Made by a program: the position numbers and the translations under genes. From positions 248,001-312,000 of the forward strand of contig CALOBN010000005.1 in assembly GCA_942491555.1 (NCBI GenBank): DNA of 64,000 nucleotides. Direction: 5' to 3'. Below the pieces are notes generated by a model. That model worked only from the letters and a program-made list of their open reading frames with translations. It made no database searches and had not been told where the DNA came from. Of the stretch, positions 16,387 to 25,057 are shown piece by piece. The stretch comes from Marinihelvus sp942491555 (lineage in GTDB: Bacteria; Pseudomonadota; Gammaproteobacteria; Xanthomonadales; SZUA-36). Each line of letters begins with the position of its first letter. Position 1 is the first letter of the stretch.

Positions 16387-17667
16387 ATGCGACGTCTCTA
16401 CTCCCTGGTCCTGCTTCTAGCAAGCCCCCTCATCCTGGCTTATTTCGCCCTGCGGGGGTTGCGTGATCCGCGTTATCGTCAACGCTGGAGCGAACGGTTT
16501 GGCTGGAAAGCCATACCGGCAGGCCCCTATGACTACCTGATTCACGCTGCCTCGCTGGGCGAGGTGAACGCCGCCTTGCCCCTGGTCAATGCGCTGTTGG
16601 CCCGTGAACCGGATGTCCGTATTCTGCTCACCAGCTTCACACCCACCGGCAGCCAGCGCATCCAATCGTTGTTTGGTGAACGGATAACCCACGCCTATCT
16701 GCCCCTGGACTTTTCCGGCGCCACGCGTCGCTTTGTACGGCGCGCCATGCCGTCAATCATTGTCATTGTAGAAACAGAGATCTGGCCAAACCTCTATCAC
16801 CATGCGCAAGCCGCCGGTTCGCCGCTGGTTATCGTGAACGCGCGCATGTCAAAGCCGTCCGAACGCGGATACCAGCGCCTGCGCTCACTGATCGCACCGG
16901 CGCTGTCGAGTGTGGACCAGATTCTTGCCCAGGGTCCCGGCGACGCGCGCCGCTTTGTTGCCTGCGGCGCGCCGCCAGAAATTGTCCGTGAAGCGGGCAA
17001 CCTGAAATTTGATATCCGCCTGCCGGCAAGCCTTCTGGAAACCGGAGAGTTGTTGCGTGCCGGCTGGGGTTTGGGGCGCCCGGTGTTCGTGGCCGGGAGC
17101 ACCCATGAGGCCGATGAGGCCGCGCTGCTGGCAGGTTTCCGGGCGGTACTGGCGCAACACCCGAATGCCCTCCTGGTGCTCGCCCCGCGCCACCCGGAAC
17201 GGTTCGACCGCGCTGCGCAGGGTGCCCGGGATGCGGGGCTCACTGTGAAGCGCCGCAGTGCGTCGCGCCTGCCCGGGGACGCCCAGTGCCTGCTGGTCGA
17301 CACCATGGGGGAACTGTTGACTTACTACGCCGCCGCCGACGTGACTTTTGTGGGCGGCACGATCGCCGATATTGGCGGGCATAACCTGCTGGAACCGGTT
17401 GCACTGGGCAAACCATTACTGTTCGGACCACACACAGAACATGTGCGCGAAACCGCGGTACGACTGCTGGAGTCCGGCGCGGCACAACGTGTGCTCAGCC
17501 CCGCCGATATAGAGTCGGCCCTCGCGCGATTATTTACCCACCCGGCAACCCGTGACCGCATGGGGCAGGCGGGCTTGCAACTTGTAGAACGAGGCCGCGG
17601 GGCCTTGCAAAAAACACTCGAAGTGCTGGACCAGCGACGCGCTCCAGGTCCCGGCAAGGCCGCATGA
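16387..17667 (+). CDS. waaA: Kdo transferase (3-deoxy-D-manno-octulosonic acid transferase)
   Basis: WaaA (KdtA, GT30) transfers Kdo from CMP-Kdo to lipid IVA at the inner face of the cytoplasmic membrane. The 426-residue protein starts with a membrane anchor (LYSLVLLLASPLILAYFAL). The catalytic glutamate lies in IHAASLGEVNAALP near residue 58, and RILLTSFTPTGSQRI follows. The C-terminal GT-B domain has VAGSTHEADEAALL and GGTIADIGGHNLLEPVALGK, the CMP-Kdo binding region. The ATG at 16387 begins the anchor; an in-frame extension to 16294 has no homologous features and crosses the promoter. A bidirectional terminator follows two bases after the stop. Confidence 0.96.
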   Translation: MRRLYSLVLLLASPLILAYFALRGLRDPRYRQRWSERFGWKAIPAGPYDYLIHAASLGEVNAALPLVNALLAREPDVRILLTSFTPTGSQRIQSLFGERITHAYLPLDFSGATRRFVRRAMPSIIVIVETEIWPNLYHHAQAAGSPLVIVNARMSKPSERGYQRLRSLIAPALSSVDQILAQGPGDARRFVACGAPPEIVREAGNLKFDIRLPASLLETGELLRAGWGLGRPVFVAGSTHEADEAALLAGFRAVLAQHPNALLVLAPRHPERFDRAAQGARDAGLTVKRRSASRLPGDAQCLLVDTMGELLTYYAAADVTFVGGTIADIGGHNLLEPVALGKPLLFGPHTEHVRETAVRLLESGAAQRVLSPADIESALARLFTHPATRDRMGQAGLQLVERGRGALQKTLEVLDQRRAPGPGKAA

Positions 17668-17668
17668 A

Positions 17669-17694
17669 AAAACCCCGGCCGGGGCCGGGGTTTT
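17669..17694. terminator. bidirectional intrinsic terminator between waaA and tolC
   Basis: A 12-base arm AAAACCCCGGCC and its exact complement GGCCGGGGTTTT are separated by two bases. The A-tract on one side and T-tract on the other give a U-run to transcripts from both directions, so it serves the converging waaA and tolC genes. Confidence 0.92.
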
Positions 17695-17725
17695 CTGGAT
17701 ATTGCCTGGCTGTTTATTCGCGTGA

Positions 17726-19090
17726 CTATTGCAGGATGGCGTTGACCCTGCGTAGGTCTTCATCAGTAAGAAGGCCGGCTGCCAGCTTGAGGCGCAGGTG
17801 ATTCAGAATGTAGGTATGACGGGCCAGTGAATTATCCCGCGCCGCACCGTAAAAGCGCTGCTGCGCCAGCAATACATCAACAATGGTTCGCGTGCCGACC
17901 TCGAAACCGGCCTGGGTAGCTTCCAGCGCGCTTTCGGCTGAGATCAGTGCCTGGCCGAAGGCCTGTACCTGCTCAATGCCGGCAATCACCGAGCGGAAGG
18001 CGTTGCGCGTCTCACGCATGGTAAACCGTTGCTGCTCGACCAGGTCCTGCTCTACCGCGCCCAACTCGAAACGTGCCTGGCGGGTACGCGAAGACACGAA
18101 GCCGCCCTGGTAGATCGGTACGCGCAGCGTCAGGCCGTAAGTAAGGTCTTCAGAAACAAGGGTCGTGGTTCCAATCGGACGCTGGAAGTCATCGCGGATG
18201 ATGAACTCATTGTTGGAAAATTCGGAATAACCTGCGTTGAAATTCAGGGTCGGAAAATGTCCGCTACGCTGCAGCCGTGTATTGGCATCTGCAATGTCAA
18301 CGGAAAATCTTCGGGTCACCACCACGGGGTTGAACTCGAGCGCTGTCGAGACCCACTCCTCGATGTTGTCGGGGTCAGGGTTTACCAGCGGCAACTCGTC
18401 TTGCAGCGGGTCATAGTCTTCAAAATATTCGCCGGTTAACTGGCGCAGTGCTTCCTTGGCATCAGCCAGGACATTGCGCGCCACAATCGCCCGCGCCCGG
18501 GCGTTATCAAATGCGGCCCGCGCCTCGTAGACATCTGTGATCGCGGTCAGACCCACCTCGAACTTCTGCTCCGCCTGCTCATACTGGCGCTTGAGCGCGA
18601 GCTCCTCCGCCTCGGCAAAGATCACCCGGTCGCTGGTGGTAAGGACTTCGAAATAATTCACGGCGGTGCGTACCAGCAAATCCTGGTAAGCCGTCTGGTA
18701 AATCGCTTCTGCCTGGCTGACCTGGCCGCGCGCCAGGTCAAGTTGCTCATAGTTGGCCTGATTGTAAATCACCTGGTTCAGAGAAGCGCCCCAGCGGTCA
18801 TTGTCTACATCGTCGTCGGACAATTCGGTGCCGGCAATCGAAATGCTGTTCGAGCCCTGCGTCAGGCCCGCATCCGCACTAAGCAGGGGCAACAAGTTTG
18901 ACCATGCCTGGGTTTCGTTCTCACCGGTCGCTTCACGGCGAAACGCGGCTGCCTGCAGGACAGGATCATTTTTCAGCGCCATATCATAGACGCCGATCAG
19001 GTCAACGGCCTGCGCTTGATTGCTATGACCCGCAGCAGTAACCACGGCGGCGATGACCAGGGTTTTTCCCGTATTCATCAGGCTAGACAT
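17726..19090 (-). CDS. tolC: TolC-family outer-membrane efflux protein
   Basis: A 454-residue outer-membrane channel-tunnel protein. A signal peptide ends near AQA (residues 1-28, GHSNQAQA), and the mature protein begins VDLIGVYDMALKNDPVLQAA, typical of TolC. Two internal repeats are visible (for example WGASLNQVIYNQANYEQLDL and YGLTLRVPIYQGGFVSSRTR), each giving two beta strands and long helices. It would serve as exit duct for the RND pump at 1-2939 and for the ABC exporter at 25-30 kb, neither of which has its own outer-membrane gene. It is downstream of the Pcm-like gene by 18 bases and in the same direction. Confidence 0.93.
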   Translation of the reverse strand: MSSLMNTGKTLVIAAVVTAAGHSNQAQAVDLIGVYDMALKNDPVLQAAAFRREATGENETQAWSNLLPLLSADAGLTQGSNSISIAGTELSDDDVDNDRWGASLNQVIYNQANYEQLDLARGQVSQAEAIYQTAYQDLLVRTAVNYFEVLTTSDRVIFAEAEELALKRQYEQAEQKFEVGLTAITDVYEARAAFDNARARAIVARNVLADAKEALRQLTGEYFEDYDPLQDELPLVNPDPDNIEEWVSTALEFNPVVVTRRFSVDIADANTRLQRSGHFPTLNFNAGYSEFSNNEFIIRDDFQRPIGTTTLVSEDLTYGLTLRVPIYQGGFVSSRTRQARFELGAVEQDLVEQQRFTMRETRNAFRSVIAGIEQVQAFGQALISAESALEATQAGFEVGTRTIVDVLLAQQRFYGAARDNSLARHTYILNHLRLKLAAGLLTDEDLRRVNAILQ

Positions 19091-19108
19091 GTTTAACTCC
19101 AGGGTTCT

Positions 19109-19768
19109 TTAAAATTCGAATTCATCGGGTTTGACCGAGTTGACCAGCGCGGGCAAGTCGGTCTCGAACAGGCTTTCGCGACGCCACTCGGTTGCGTTCA
19201 AACGGGTTAGCAACACCGCTTCCATGGCGGGCGACTGGCCGGTGATGCAAAACAGGCGGCCGCCGGGATTAACCCATCCCTGAAAAACCTCCGGTATCTC
19301 AGGCACCGAACCGGTGACCACCACCACGTCCTGCGCCTGTTCCGGTTGCCAGCCATTCATGACGTCACCGGTATGTAAATCAACGTTTACTAAGCCGTGT
19401 TCTACGAATCGTCTTTCCGCGTCCGCGGTGAAGGATTCGAAGATGTCTACGCTGACCACGTGATTTGCCAGTCTCGCCAGGCAGGCGGTCACAAAACCGC
19501 TGCCGGTGCCGACTTCCAGTACTGTTTCGTCCGGTGCAATCTCCAGGGCCTGTAACATGCGCCCTTCGACCACCGGCTTCATCATCTGCTGGTCATGGTC
19601 CAGCGGAATAGCCAGATCGGCAAATGCCATCTTGCGATAACGGACCGGCACAAAATCCTCGCGTTGTATGGAACTGAGCAGTTCCAGCACGCGGGCATCA
19701 AGCACCTCCCACGGCCGAACCTGTTGTTCCACCATGTTGTGGCGTGCCTGGTCAAAATTCATAGTCAT
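19109..19768 (-). CDS. Pcm-like (protein-L-isoaspartate O-methyltransferase family) protein
   Basis: This 219-residue class I methyltransferase has the PIMT architecture: N-terminal VEQQVRPWEVLDARVLELL, SAM motif I VLEVGTGSGFVTACLA (about residue 80) and GRLFCITGQSPAMEAVLL near the end. The motif that binds the isoaspartyl substrate in true PIMTs (SQPYIVA) is replaced by MMKPVVEGRM, so repair of isoaspartate is doubtful. This variant is commonly linked to tolC. The ATG at 19768 is the only good start. The next 299 bases upstream, to the sigma-factor gene, hold promoter sequences only. Confidence 0.82.
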   Translation of the reverse strand: MTMNFDQARHNMVEQQVRPWEVLDARVLELLSSIQREDFVPVRYRKMAFADLAIPLDHDQQMMKPVVEGRMLQALEIAPDETVLEVGTGSGFVTACLARLANHVVSVDIFESFTADAERRFVEHGLVNVDLHTGDVMNGWQPEQAQDVVVVTGSVPEIPEVFQGWVNPGGRLFCITGQSPAMEAVLLTRLNATEWRRESLFETDLPALVNSVKPDEFEF

Positions 19769-19958
19769 CGCGCCAACACCTGTTTTTTCACCCTGACGAG
19801 CGTTATTTTGGGGGACGCAAAGGGTACGCCCTCATCCCCTGTGAGGCAAGGTATAGCGTGCCTTTGCAAGCCCCCGGCCTGAAGTGCCATTGGTCACCTC
19901 GTATTTGCCACCTGGCCGGCTTGCCCTGGTACCTTGGACGCCTTTGCAGGCTTAAAAG

Positions 19959-19987
19959 TTACAGTTAAGCTGTTTTATGTTGATACC
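19959..19987 (+). promoter_or_regulatory. possible promoter of the ECF sigma operon
   Basis: TTACAG and GATACC are separated by 17 bases, about 80 bases before the sigma-factor start. The match is modest. An ECF-type self-promoter (GGAAC-like -35) was looked for and not found in this interval. Confidence 0.25.
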
Positions 19988-20067
19988 TTAAGCGGCAACA
20001 TGAGAAATTTTCGTAATGATGACGTTTATCCAAAAACTTTTGAAAGAAATCTGCACGCGTTCCGGTC

Positions 20068-20595
20068 ATGAGCAGTAGCACGGAAAAACGCGTCCGTTTC
20101 GAAGCACTCGCGCGCGAGTACTCCGCCGACCTGTTTCGCTATGGGCTCTGGCTGTGTGGCAATGAGGCGCTGGCTAAAGACCTGGTGCAGGAAACGTTTC
20201 TGCGTGCCTGGAAGGCACTGGACAGTCTACAGGAGACGGCTGCTGCCAAGAGCTGGTTGATTACCATTCTGCGCCGGGAGTACGCACGTACTTTCGAGCG
20301 CAAAGTGCCGAAATTCACAGATGTAGATACCGTTGTGGTCGAAGAACAGGACGAGTTGTCCCCTGACGAGCGGGTGGAGCGCCAGTTGTTACACCGGGGC
20401 ATCTATTCACTGGCACCACGCTACCGGGAACCGTTGCTGTTACAGGTGGTGATGGGCTACAGCTGCGATGAGATCGCTGCAGAGTTGAACATCAGCAAAA
20501 GCGCCGTGATGACCCAGCTGTTCAGGGCGCGTGAGCAGATCAAGAAAAAACTGCAGGATGACGGAATTACAGGAAACGTACATGAACTTTTCTGA
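20068..20595 (+). CDS. ECF-subfamily RNA polymerase sigma factor
   Basis: This 175-residue protein has the two sigma domains of extracytoplasmic-function factors. Sigma-2 contains YSADLFRYGLWLCGN and AKDLVQETFLRAWKALD (about residues 12-55). Sigma-4 contains PRYREPLLLQVVMGYSCDEI and a helix-turn-helix ISKSAVMTQLFRAREQIKK near the end. There is no region 1 or 3. Its last 14 bases overlap the DUF3379 gene, so the two proteins are made in a fixed ratio, as for a sigma/anti-sigma pair. The inducing signal and targets are unknown. Confidence 0.9.
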   Translation: MSSSTEKRVRFEALAREYSADLFRYGLWLCGNEALAKDLVQETFLRAWKALDSLQETAAAKSWLITILRREYARTFERKVPKFTDVDTVVVEEQDELSPDERVERQLLHRGIYSLAPRYREPLLLQVVMGYSCDEIAAELNISKSAVMTQLFRAREQIKKKLQDDGITGNVHELF

Positions 20596-21295
20596 GTTCG
20601 AAGAAAAACTGGGCGCGGAGCCGCGCAAAACCGCCACCGGGTTGGCGGACGAAATTGCAGGTGACCCGCAGTGGGCGGCGGCGGCGAAGGCAGCCCTGAG
20701 CCTGGAAAACCAGCTGGAGCAGACCCTTCGCTCACCTCAACCCGGCGATGAATTGCTTGAGAGTATTCTGGCGGTACCCGGGAAATCCCGCATCCCGGTC
20801 CCCCCGACCTGGCTGGCCATCGCCGCAAGCCTTCTGCTGGTCGCGGGGCTTGCCTCCGTGTTCCTGTGGCAGGCGCCATCTGACCAAAGCGTGGAGGAGT
20901 ATGTTCGCTCGCATTACGGGCACGACGGGCAGTCAGTTCTCGCGCACACCCTGGGTGAACAGACCCCGGCGGATATTGCGGCTGTATTTGCGAGCCTCGG
21001 TGTAGAGGCCTCACCCCGGTTTTCTGCGGAGATCGGTTTCATCAAGTTCTGCCCCACGCCCGAAGGTAAGGGCGCCCACATGATTGTGAATACGGGCCAG
21101 GGTCCGGCAACCATTATCTATATGCCGTCTGTGCAGATCGAGGAGCCGCTGCTGATATCCCTGGACAACACCAGGGCAAGCATTATCGGCCTGGAGTCCG
21201 GTGCAGCCGCCATTATCGGCACAGATGCTTCGGTAACCCGGCAGCTCCAGGCGCAGCTTGAGGCCGGCCTTAAGCCATTGGGTGTTGATGCCTAG
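20582..21295 (+). CDS. DUF3379 family protein, putative anti-sigma factor
   Basis: A 237-residue single-pass membrane protein. A cytoplasmic N-terminal part (about residues 1-78) precedes one helix (WLAIAASLLLVAGLASVFLW, about 80-100), and a periplasmic domain of about 135 residues follows. It matches the DUF3379 family, regularly encoded after ECF sigma genes. No HxxxCxxC zinc motif is visible, so sigma binding, if it occurs, is not through a ZAS domain. The ATG at 20582 has AGGA upstream and overlaps the sigma gene by 14 bases. The anti-sigma role is inferred from gene order and topology. Confidence 0.72.
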   Translation: MNFSEFEEKLGAEPRKTATGLADEIAGDPQWAAAAKAALSLENQLEQTLRSPQPGDELLESILAVPGKSRIPVPPTWLAIAASLLLVAGLASVFLWQAPSDQSVEEYVRSHYGHDGQSVLAHTLGEQTPADIAAVFASLGVEASPRFSAEIGFIKFCPTPEGKGAHMIVNTGQGPATIIYMPSVQIEEPLLISLDNTRASIIGLESGAAAIIGTDASVTRQLQAQLEAGLKPLGVDA

Positions 21296-21385
21296 GTCAT
21301 GGAAAATGGTAACTTCCGGCACATCCCTGAAAACGCCGATCTGATAAGGTATCAGCCCCTGTTCCACGAGTGACCAAGCCACGTC

Positions 21386-22381
21386 ATGAGCCTGACTCCC
21401 TTACAGAAAAACCTGGCCATCGGTATCCCGGCCGGCCTGATCGTCTTAAACCTTATCGGTATGTGGTGGTTCAACTACGAACCGCCCCTGTTCGACCCCG
21501 TCGAGAAGAGCGAAAGCCACGCTACGACACACAATCATGTGCAAGTGACGGGATTTGCCACTACTTCGGCACTGATTGATGTGACCGACGTATTGCTCAA
21601 CAAGCGTGGTGGCTACATGTCGAACGACATTGCACCGCCCTGGGTATTACTGGACAACGTGCAAAACTGGGAGTTTGGTGTTCTGACCCAGACTCGTGAC
21701 CTGGCCCGGTCCATGCGCAACGATTTCAGCCGCTCCCAGACCCAGTCTGCAGCGGACCCGGACCTGGAACTGGCCGATCCTCTCTATCACTATGACAGCG
21801 AGCGCTGGATTCCGCCGGACACCGAGGGCCGCTACCGCAAAGCCCGCGATCATGTTGAGGGCTACCTGAGCCGGCTTACTGACCCTGCGCAACCTGATGC
21901 GCAGTTCTATGCGCGTGCAGACAACCTGGCGGACTGGTTGTCGGTGGTTGAAAAACGCCTCGGCTCGCTGTCGCAGCGCCTCTCTGCGAGTGCCGGCCAG
22001 CGTCGTTTCAATACCGACCTTTCCGGGGAGTCGGAGGCACGTCAGTCCACCGGTGCACCAAGAGAAATCACGGTGAAAACGCCCTGGACGCAGGTTGACG
22101 ATGTGTTTTACGAGACCCGCGGCACCAGCTGGGCTTTGATCCACTTCCTGAAGGCCATGGAAATTGATTTCCAGGACGTTCTGGAAAAGAAAAATGCCAA
22201 GGCCAGCTTTAGCCAGATCATTCGCGAACTGGAGTCCACCCAGGAAAAACTGCGCTCGCCGATGGTACTTAATGGCGGTAAATTCAGCCCCATGGCGAAC
22301 CATTCCCTGGTCATGGCAAATTACGTCGCACGCGCCAACGCCGCAATTATCGACCTGCGCTACCTGCTTTCAGAGGGTTAA
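21386..22381 (+). CDS. DUF2333 family protein
   Basis: A 331-residue protein with one N-terminal membrane helix (LAIGIPAGLIVLNLIGMWWF) and a soluble, mainly helical remainder, probably periplasmic. Segments such as SALIDVTDVLLNKRGGYMSN and WEFGVLTQTRDLARSMRNDF match DUF2333, a family of unknown function found in pseudomonads and relatives. It starts 90 bases after the DUF3379 gene and ends three bases before the amidohydrolase start, so it heads a four-gene rightward run. No catalytic motif is apparent. Confidence 0.8.
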   Translation: MSLTPLQKNLAIGIPAGLIVLNLIGMWWFNYEPPLFDPVEKSESHATTHNHVQVTGFATTSALIDVTDVLLNKRGGYMSNDIAPPWVLLDNVQNWEFGVLTQTRDLARSMRNDFSRSQTQSAADPDLELADPLYHYDSERWIPPDTEGRYRKARDHVEGYLSRLTDPAQPDAQFYARADNLADWLSVVEKRLGSLSQRLSASAGQRRFNTDLSGESEARQSTGAPREITVKTPWTQVDDVFYETRGTSWALIHFLKAMEIDFQDVLEKKNAKASFSQIIRELESTQEKLRSPMVLNGGKFSPMANHSLVMANYVARANAAIIDLRYLLSEG

Positions 22382-22384
22382 TCG

Positions 22385-23812
22385 ATGGTTTTGAATAAAC
22401 GCCCTGGCGCCGCAACTGGGTTTGGGCACGGCTTTTTGGCCGGCTTTGCCCGCCGTCTTGGCAACGGGCTCGTAATTGCCATGCTGTTTGTCGGCATCCA
22501 CGGGTCAGCGTCTGCCCAGGGCGAGGTGAGCGGCGACTGGGTGATCTCGCCCGTCAACGTGATCGATGTCACCGACGGCACCGTGCTGGAGAACCGGGCC
22601 GTGTTCGTGGCCGACGGACGCATCGTCGATATTGAAGCCGCCGGCTTGTCCCGTGATGGCTTCGTACCGGTGGACGGCGCCGGTGGCTGGCTGATCCCCG
22701 CGCTGGCAGAAATGCACGCCCATGTGCCTGCCGGCAGCCGGGGCCAGCAGGCCACGGAGGATGTCCTGACGATGTTCCTTGCCCATGGCATTACTACTAT
22801 TCGCGGCATGCTCGGCGAACCCTCACACCTGGAACTGCGCGATGCCCTGGCGACGGGCACAATTTTTGGGCCGCGCCTCATTACCAGCGGCCCATCGTTT
22901 AACGGTAGCTCGGTTTCTTCACCGGAACAGGGAGCGGCACGCGTGTTGGCCCAGGCGGATGCCGGCTACGACTTTTTGAAAATCCATCCGGGACTTAGCC
23001 GCGAAGAATTTCTGGCCATTTCCACAGCAGCCTCCACGATGGGTATGCCTTTTGGTGGTCACATTTCTTTTGAGACAGGGCTGGATACCGCCCTGCAACA
23101 GGGTCAGGACACCATTGATCACCTCGATGGCTATGCCGAAGCCATGGTGCCGCCGTCCAGCCCGCTGTCCGGGCAGGCTCCGGAATGGTTTGGGTTGAAC
23201 CTGGCAGCCGGTATAGATCCCTCGCTGGCGCCCGCGCTGGCACGTGCGACGGCGGCTGTGGATGTCTGGAATGTACCGACGCAAAGCCTGTTCGAGACCA
23301 CCACCGGCACCTTGAGCGTTGAACAGCTGCTCAAGCGCCCCGGCATGGATCTGATTGAAAAAAGTGTCCGCGACAACTGGGCAGAGGCTGTTGAGAACAT
23401 TCGGGCGCAGAGCACTCCAGAGGAGCGCCAACAGTTTCTGGCCGCCAGAAATGCCCTGATCCTGGCGCTGCAGAAGGCGGGCGCACCCTTACTGCTTGGC
23501 TCGGACGCACCGCAAATCTTTAATGTGCCCGGCGTTTCAACTCACCAGGAACTGGCATACCTGGTGGAAGCCGGACTGACCCCTTTACAGGCCCTGCAAA
23601 GCGGCACGCTTAATGTCGCAAAGTTTTTCCAGGAGGCCGACCGCGGCACTATTGCCGTGGGCCAGGTGGCAGACCTTCTGTTACTGGCGGCCAACCCGCT
23701 GGAAAACATCCACAACAGCACGCGGATTCTGGGCGTGTCCCGTGATGGACAGTGGTATGACGAGGCAGACCTGCAACAGCGGCTTGCGGCAATCCGCGAG
23801 CGCCTGCGCTGA
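22385..23812 (+). CDS. Secreted amidohydrolase-family metal-dependent hydrolase
   Basis: A 475-residue enzyme of the amidohydrolase superfamily (imidazolonepropionase/prolidase-like subgroup). An unusually long N-terminal signal (hydrophobic LVIAMLFVGIHGSASAQG at about residues 28-45) sends it to the periplasm. Metal ligands are visible: HxH in EMHAHV, the lysine in DFLKIHPG, histidines in FGGHISFE and TIDHLDG, and the catalytic aspartate in LLGSDAPQ. The terminal beta domain carries GTIAVGQVADLLLLAANP. Homologues cleave dipeptides such as Xaa-Pro or cyclic amides; the substrate here is unknown. The AmpD-like gene begins one base after its stop. Confidence 0.9.
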   Translation: MVLNKRPGAATGFGHGFLAGFARRLGNGLVIAMLFVGIHGSASAQGEVSGDWVISPVNVIDVTDGTVLENRAVFVADGRIVDIEAAGLSRDGFVPVDGAGGWLIPALAEMHAHVPAGSRGQQATEDVLTMFLAHGITTIRGMLGEPSHLELRDALATGTIFGPRLITSGPSFNGSSVSSPEQGAARVLAQADAGYDFLKIHPGLSREEFLAISTAASTMGMPFGGHISFETGLDTALQQGQDTIDHLDGYAEAMVPPSSPLSGQAPEWFGLNLAAGIDPSLAPALARATAAVDVWNVPTQSLFETTTGTLSVEQLLKRPGMDLIEKSVRDNWAEAVENIRAQSTPEERQQFLAARNALILALQKAGAPLLLGSDAPQIFNVPGVSTHQELAYLVEAGLTPLQALQSGTLNVAKFFQEADRGTIAVGQVADLLLLAANPLENIHNSTRILGVSRDGQWYDEADLQQRLAAIRERLR

Positions 23813-23813
23813 C

Positions 23814-24419
23814 ATGAGCCCGCCGACAGTCCCACCCTGCCAGGTAAACCTGCTGCCCTATGCCGAACGTTTGTCACCACGATCTACGGACGAGATCAAC
23901 CTGCTGGTCATCCATTGCACTGAACTACCGGACCTGCAGACTGCGCGCGAATACGGCGAGGTTATTCATTACCAGGGGGACTACCCCGGGGCCAATTCAG
24001 GATCAGGCCCCGAGAAGGGCACCGGTAACAGCGGACATTTCTATATTGACCGGGACGGCCACTGCGAGCAGTGGGTGCCCCTGAACCGCGTTGCGCATCA
24101 TGTCCGCGGCTTTAACCAGCGCAGCATTGGCGTTGAACTGGTGAATAACGGCCGCTATCCGGACTGGTTTGACAGCCGCAGCCAGAGCAATCACGAGCCT
24201 TACCCGGAAGCCCAGATTGAAATGCTTATCGAACTGATGCTCTACCTGTGTGAAGCGCTCCCTGGCCTGGTGGAAATTGCCGGGCATGAGGAACTGGACC
24301 GTGACCGGGTCCCTGCCAGCGACCAGCCAGGCCTGACTGTTGCACGCAAAACCGACCCGGGCCCAACCTTCCCCTGGACGCGTATCGAGGCTGCCAGCCG
24401 TCTGCTAAGGTTGCCCTGA
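23814..24419 (+). CDS. ampD: AmpD-like N-acetylmuramoyl-L-alanine amidase
   Basis: The 201-residue amidase_2 protein has no signal peptide, so it should act in the cytoplasm, where AmpD cleaves anhydro-muropeptides during peptidoglycan recycling. Zinc ligands are the histidine in LLVIHCTEL (about residue 35), the histidine in AGHEELDRDR (about 161) and the aspartate in KTDPGPTFPW (about 183), spaced as in AmpD. GNSGHFYIDRDG and RSIGVELVNNG are core strands. In its usual role loss of AmpD induces ampC beta-lactamase through AmpR; no ampR/ampC is visible. An amidase for another muropeptide is possible but less likely. Confidence 0.85.
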   Translation: MSPPTVPPCQVNLLPYAERLSPRSTDEINLLVIHCTELPDLQTAREYGEVIHYQGDYPGANSGSGPEKGTGNSGHFYIDRDGHCEQWVPLNRVAHHVRGFNQRSIGVELVNNGRYPDWFDSRSQSNHEPYPEAQIEMLIELMLYLCEALPGLVEIAGHEELDRDRVPASDQPGLTVARKTDPGPTFPWTRIEAASRLLRLP

Positions 24420-24465
24420 AAACCATGCTGGCATACCGCCACTAATCAAACAACAAGGGAACATC

Positions 24466-25047
24466 ATGCGAAGACTGTGTGTTTATTGCGGCTCCAGCCC
24501 GGGCCGCAATCCGGCCTACGGGGCCGCAGGGCGTACCCTCGGCAAAGCCCTGGTAGAACGGAATATTGGCCTCGTTTACGGCGGTGCCGCCGTGGGTGTC
24601 ATGGGGCAGGTCGCAGACGCGGTTCTTGAGGCGGGCGGCGAAGCGATTGGCGTGATCCCCAAAGCGCTGGCGATCAAGGAGGTGGCCCATCCCGCACTGA
24701 CCGAACAGCATGTGGTCAGTTCCATGCATGAACGCAAAGCGATGATGGCCGAATTGTCTGATGGCTTTGTGGCTTTACCCGGTGGCTGGGGCACCTTCGA
24801 GGAAATCTTCGAAATTCTGACCTGGGCTCAGCTGGGTTTTCACGCCAAGCCCTGCGGCCTGCTGAACGTGGCCGGCTACTACGACCACCTGCATGCCTTT
24901 CTTGACCATGCCGTTGAAGAGCAGTTTGTCAGAGCACAATACCGACCCATGGTGATCGTCGAGTCTGACCCCGAAATCCTGCTGGACCGCTATGCAGCTT
25001 ACGATGCGCCCATCGTGCGCAAATGGATCACCAGCGAGGAGACCTGA
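24466..25047 (+). CDS. LOG family protein (nucleoside 5'-monophosphate phosphoribohydrolase)
   Basis: A 193-residue Rossmann-fold protein of the LONELY GUY family. It shows CVYCGSSPGRNPAYGAAGR at the N-terminus, LVYGGAAVGVMGQVAD, the arginine in MHERKAMM and the signature PGGWGTFEEIFE near residue 105, which holds the catalytic glutamate. These enzymes release the base from AMP or cytokinin ribotides. In bacteria the role is purine-nucleotide salvage or unknown. It ends 10 bases from the convergent ABC permease gene and is the last gene of the rightward run that begins with DUF2333. Confidence 0.9.
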   Translation: MRRLCVYCGSSPGRNPAYGAAGRTLGKALVERNIGLVYGGAAVGVMGQVADAVLEAGGEAIGVIPKALAIKEVAHPALTEQHVVSSMHERKAMMAELSDGFVALPGGWGTFEEIFEILTWAQLGFHAKPCGLLNVAGYYDHLHAFLDHAVEEQFVRAQYRPMVIVESDPEILLDRYAAYDAPIVRKWITSEET

Positions 25048-25057
25048 TCTGCCCGCC

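Noticed and set aside
19769..20067. Riboswitch or small RNA between the Pcm-like gene and the sigma gene
   Set aside because: No conserved THI or cobalamin blocks on either strand and no intrinsic terminator; only weak promoter-like hexamers.
23613..23813. Upstream extension of the AmpD-like gene
   Set aside because: It overlaps the amidohydrolase gene throughout and has no homology-like residues; ATG 23814 fits AmpD.
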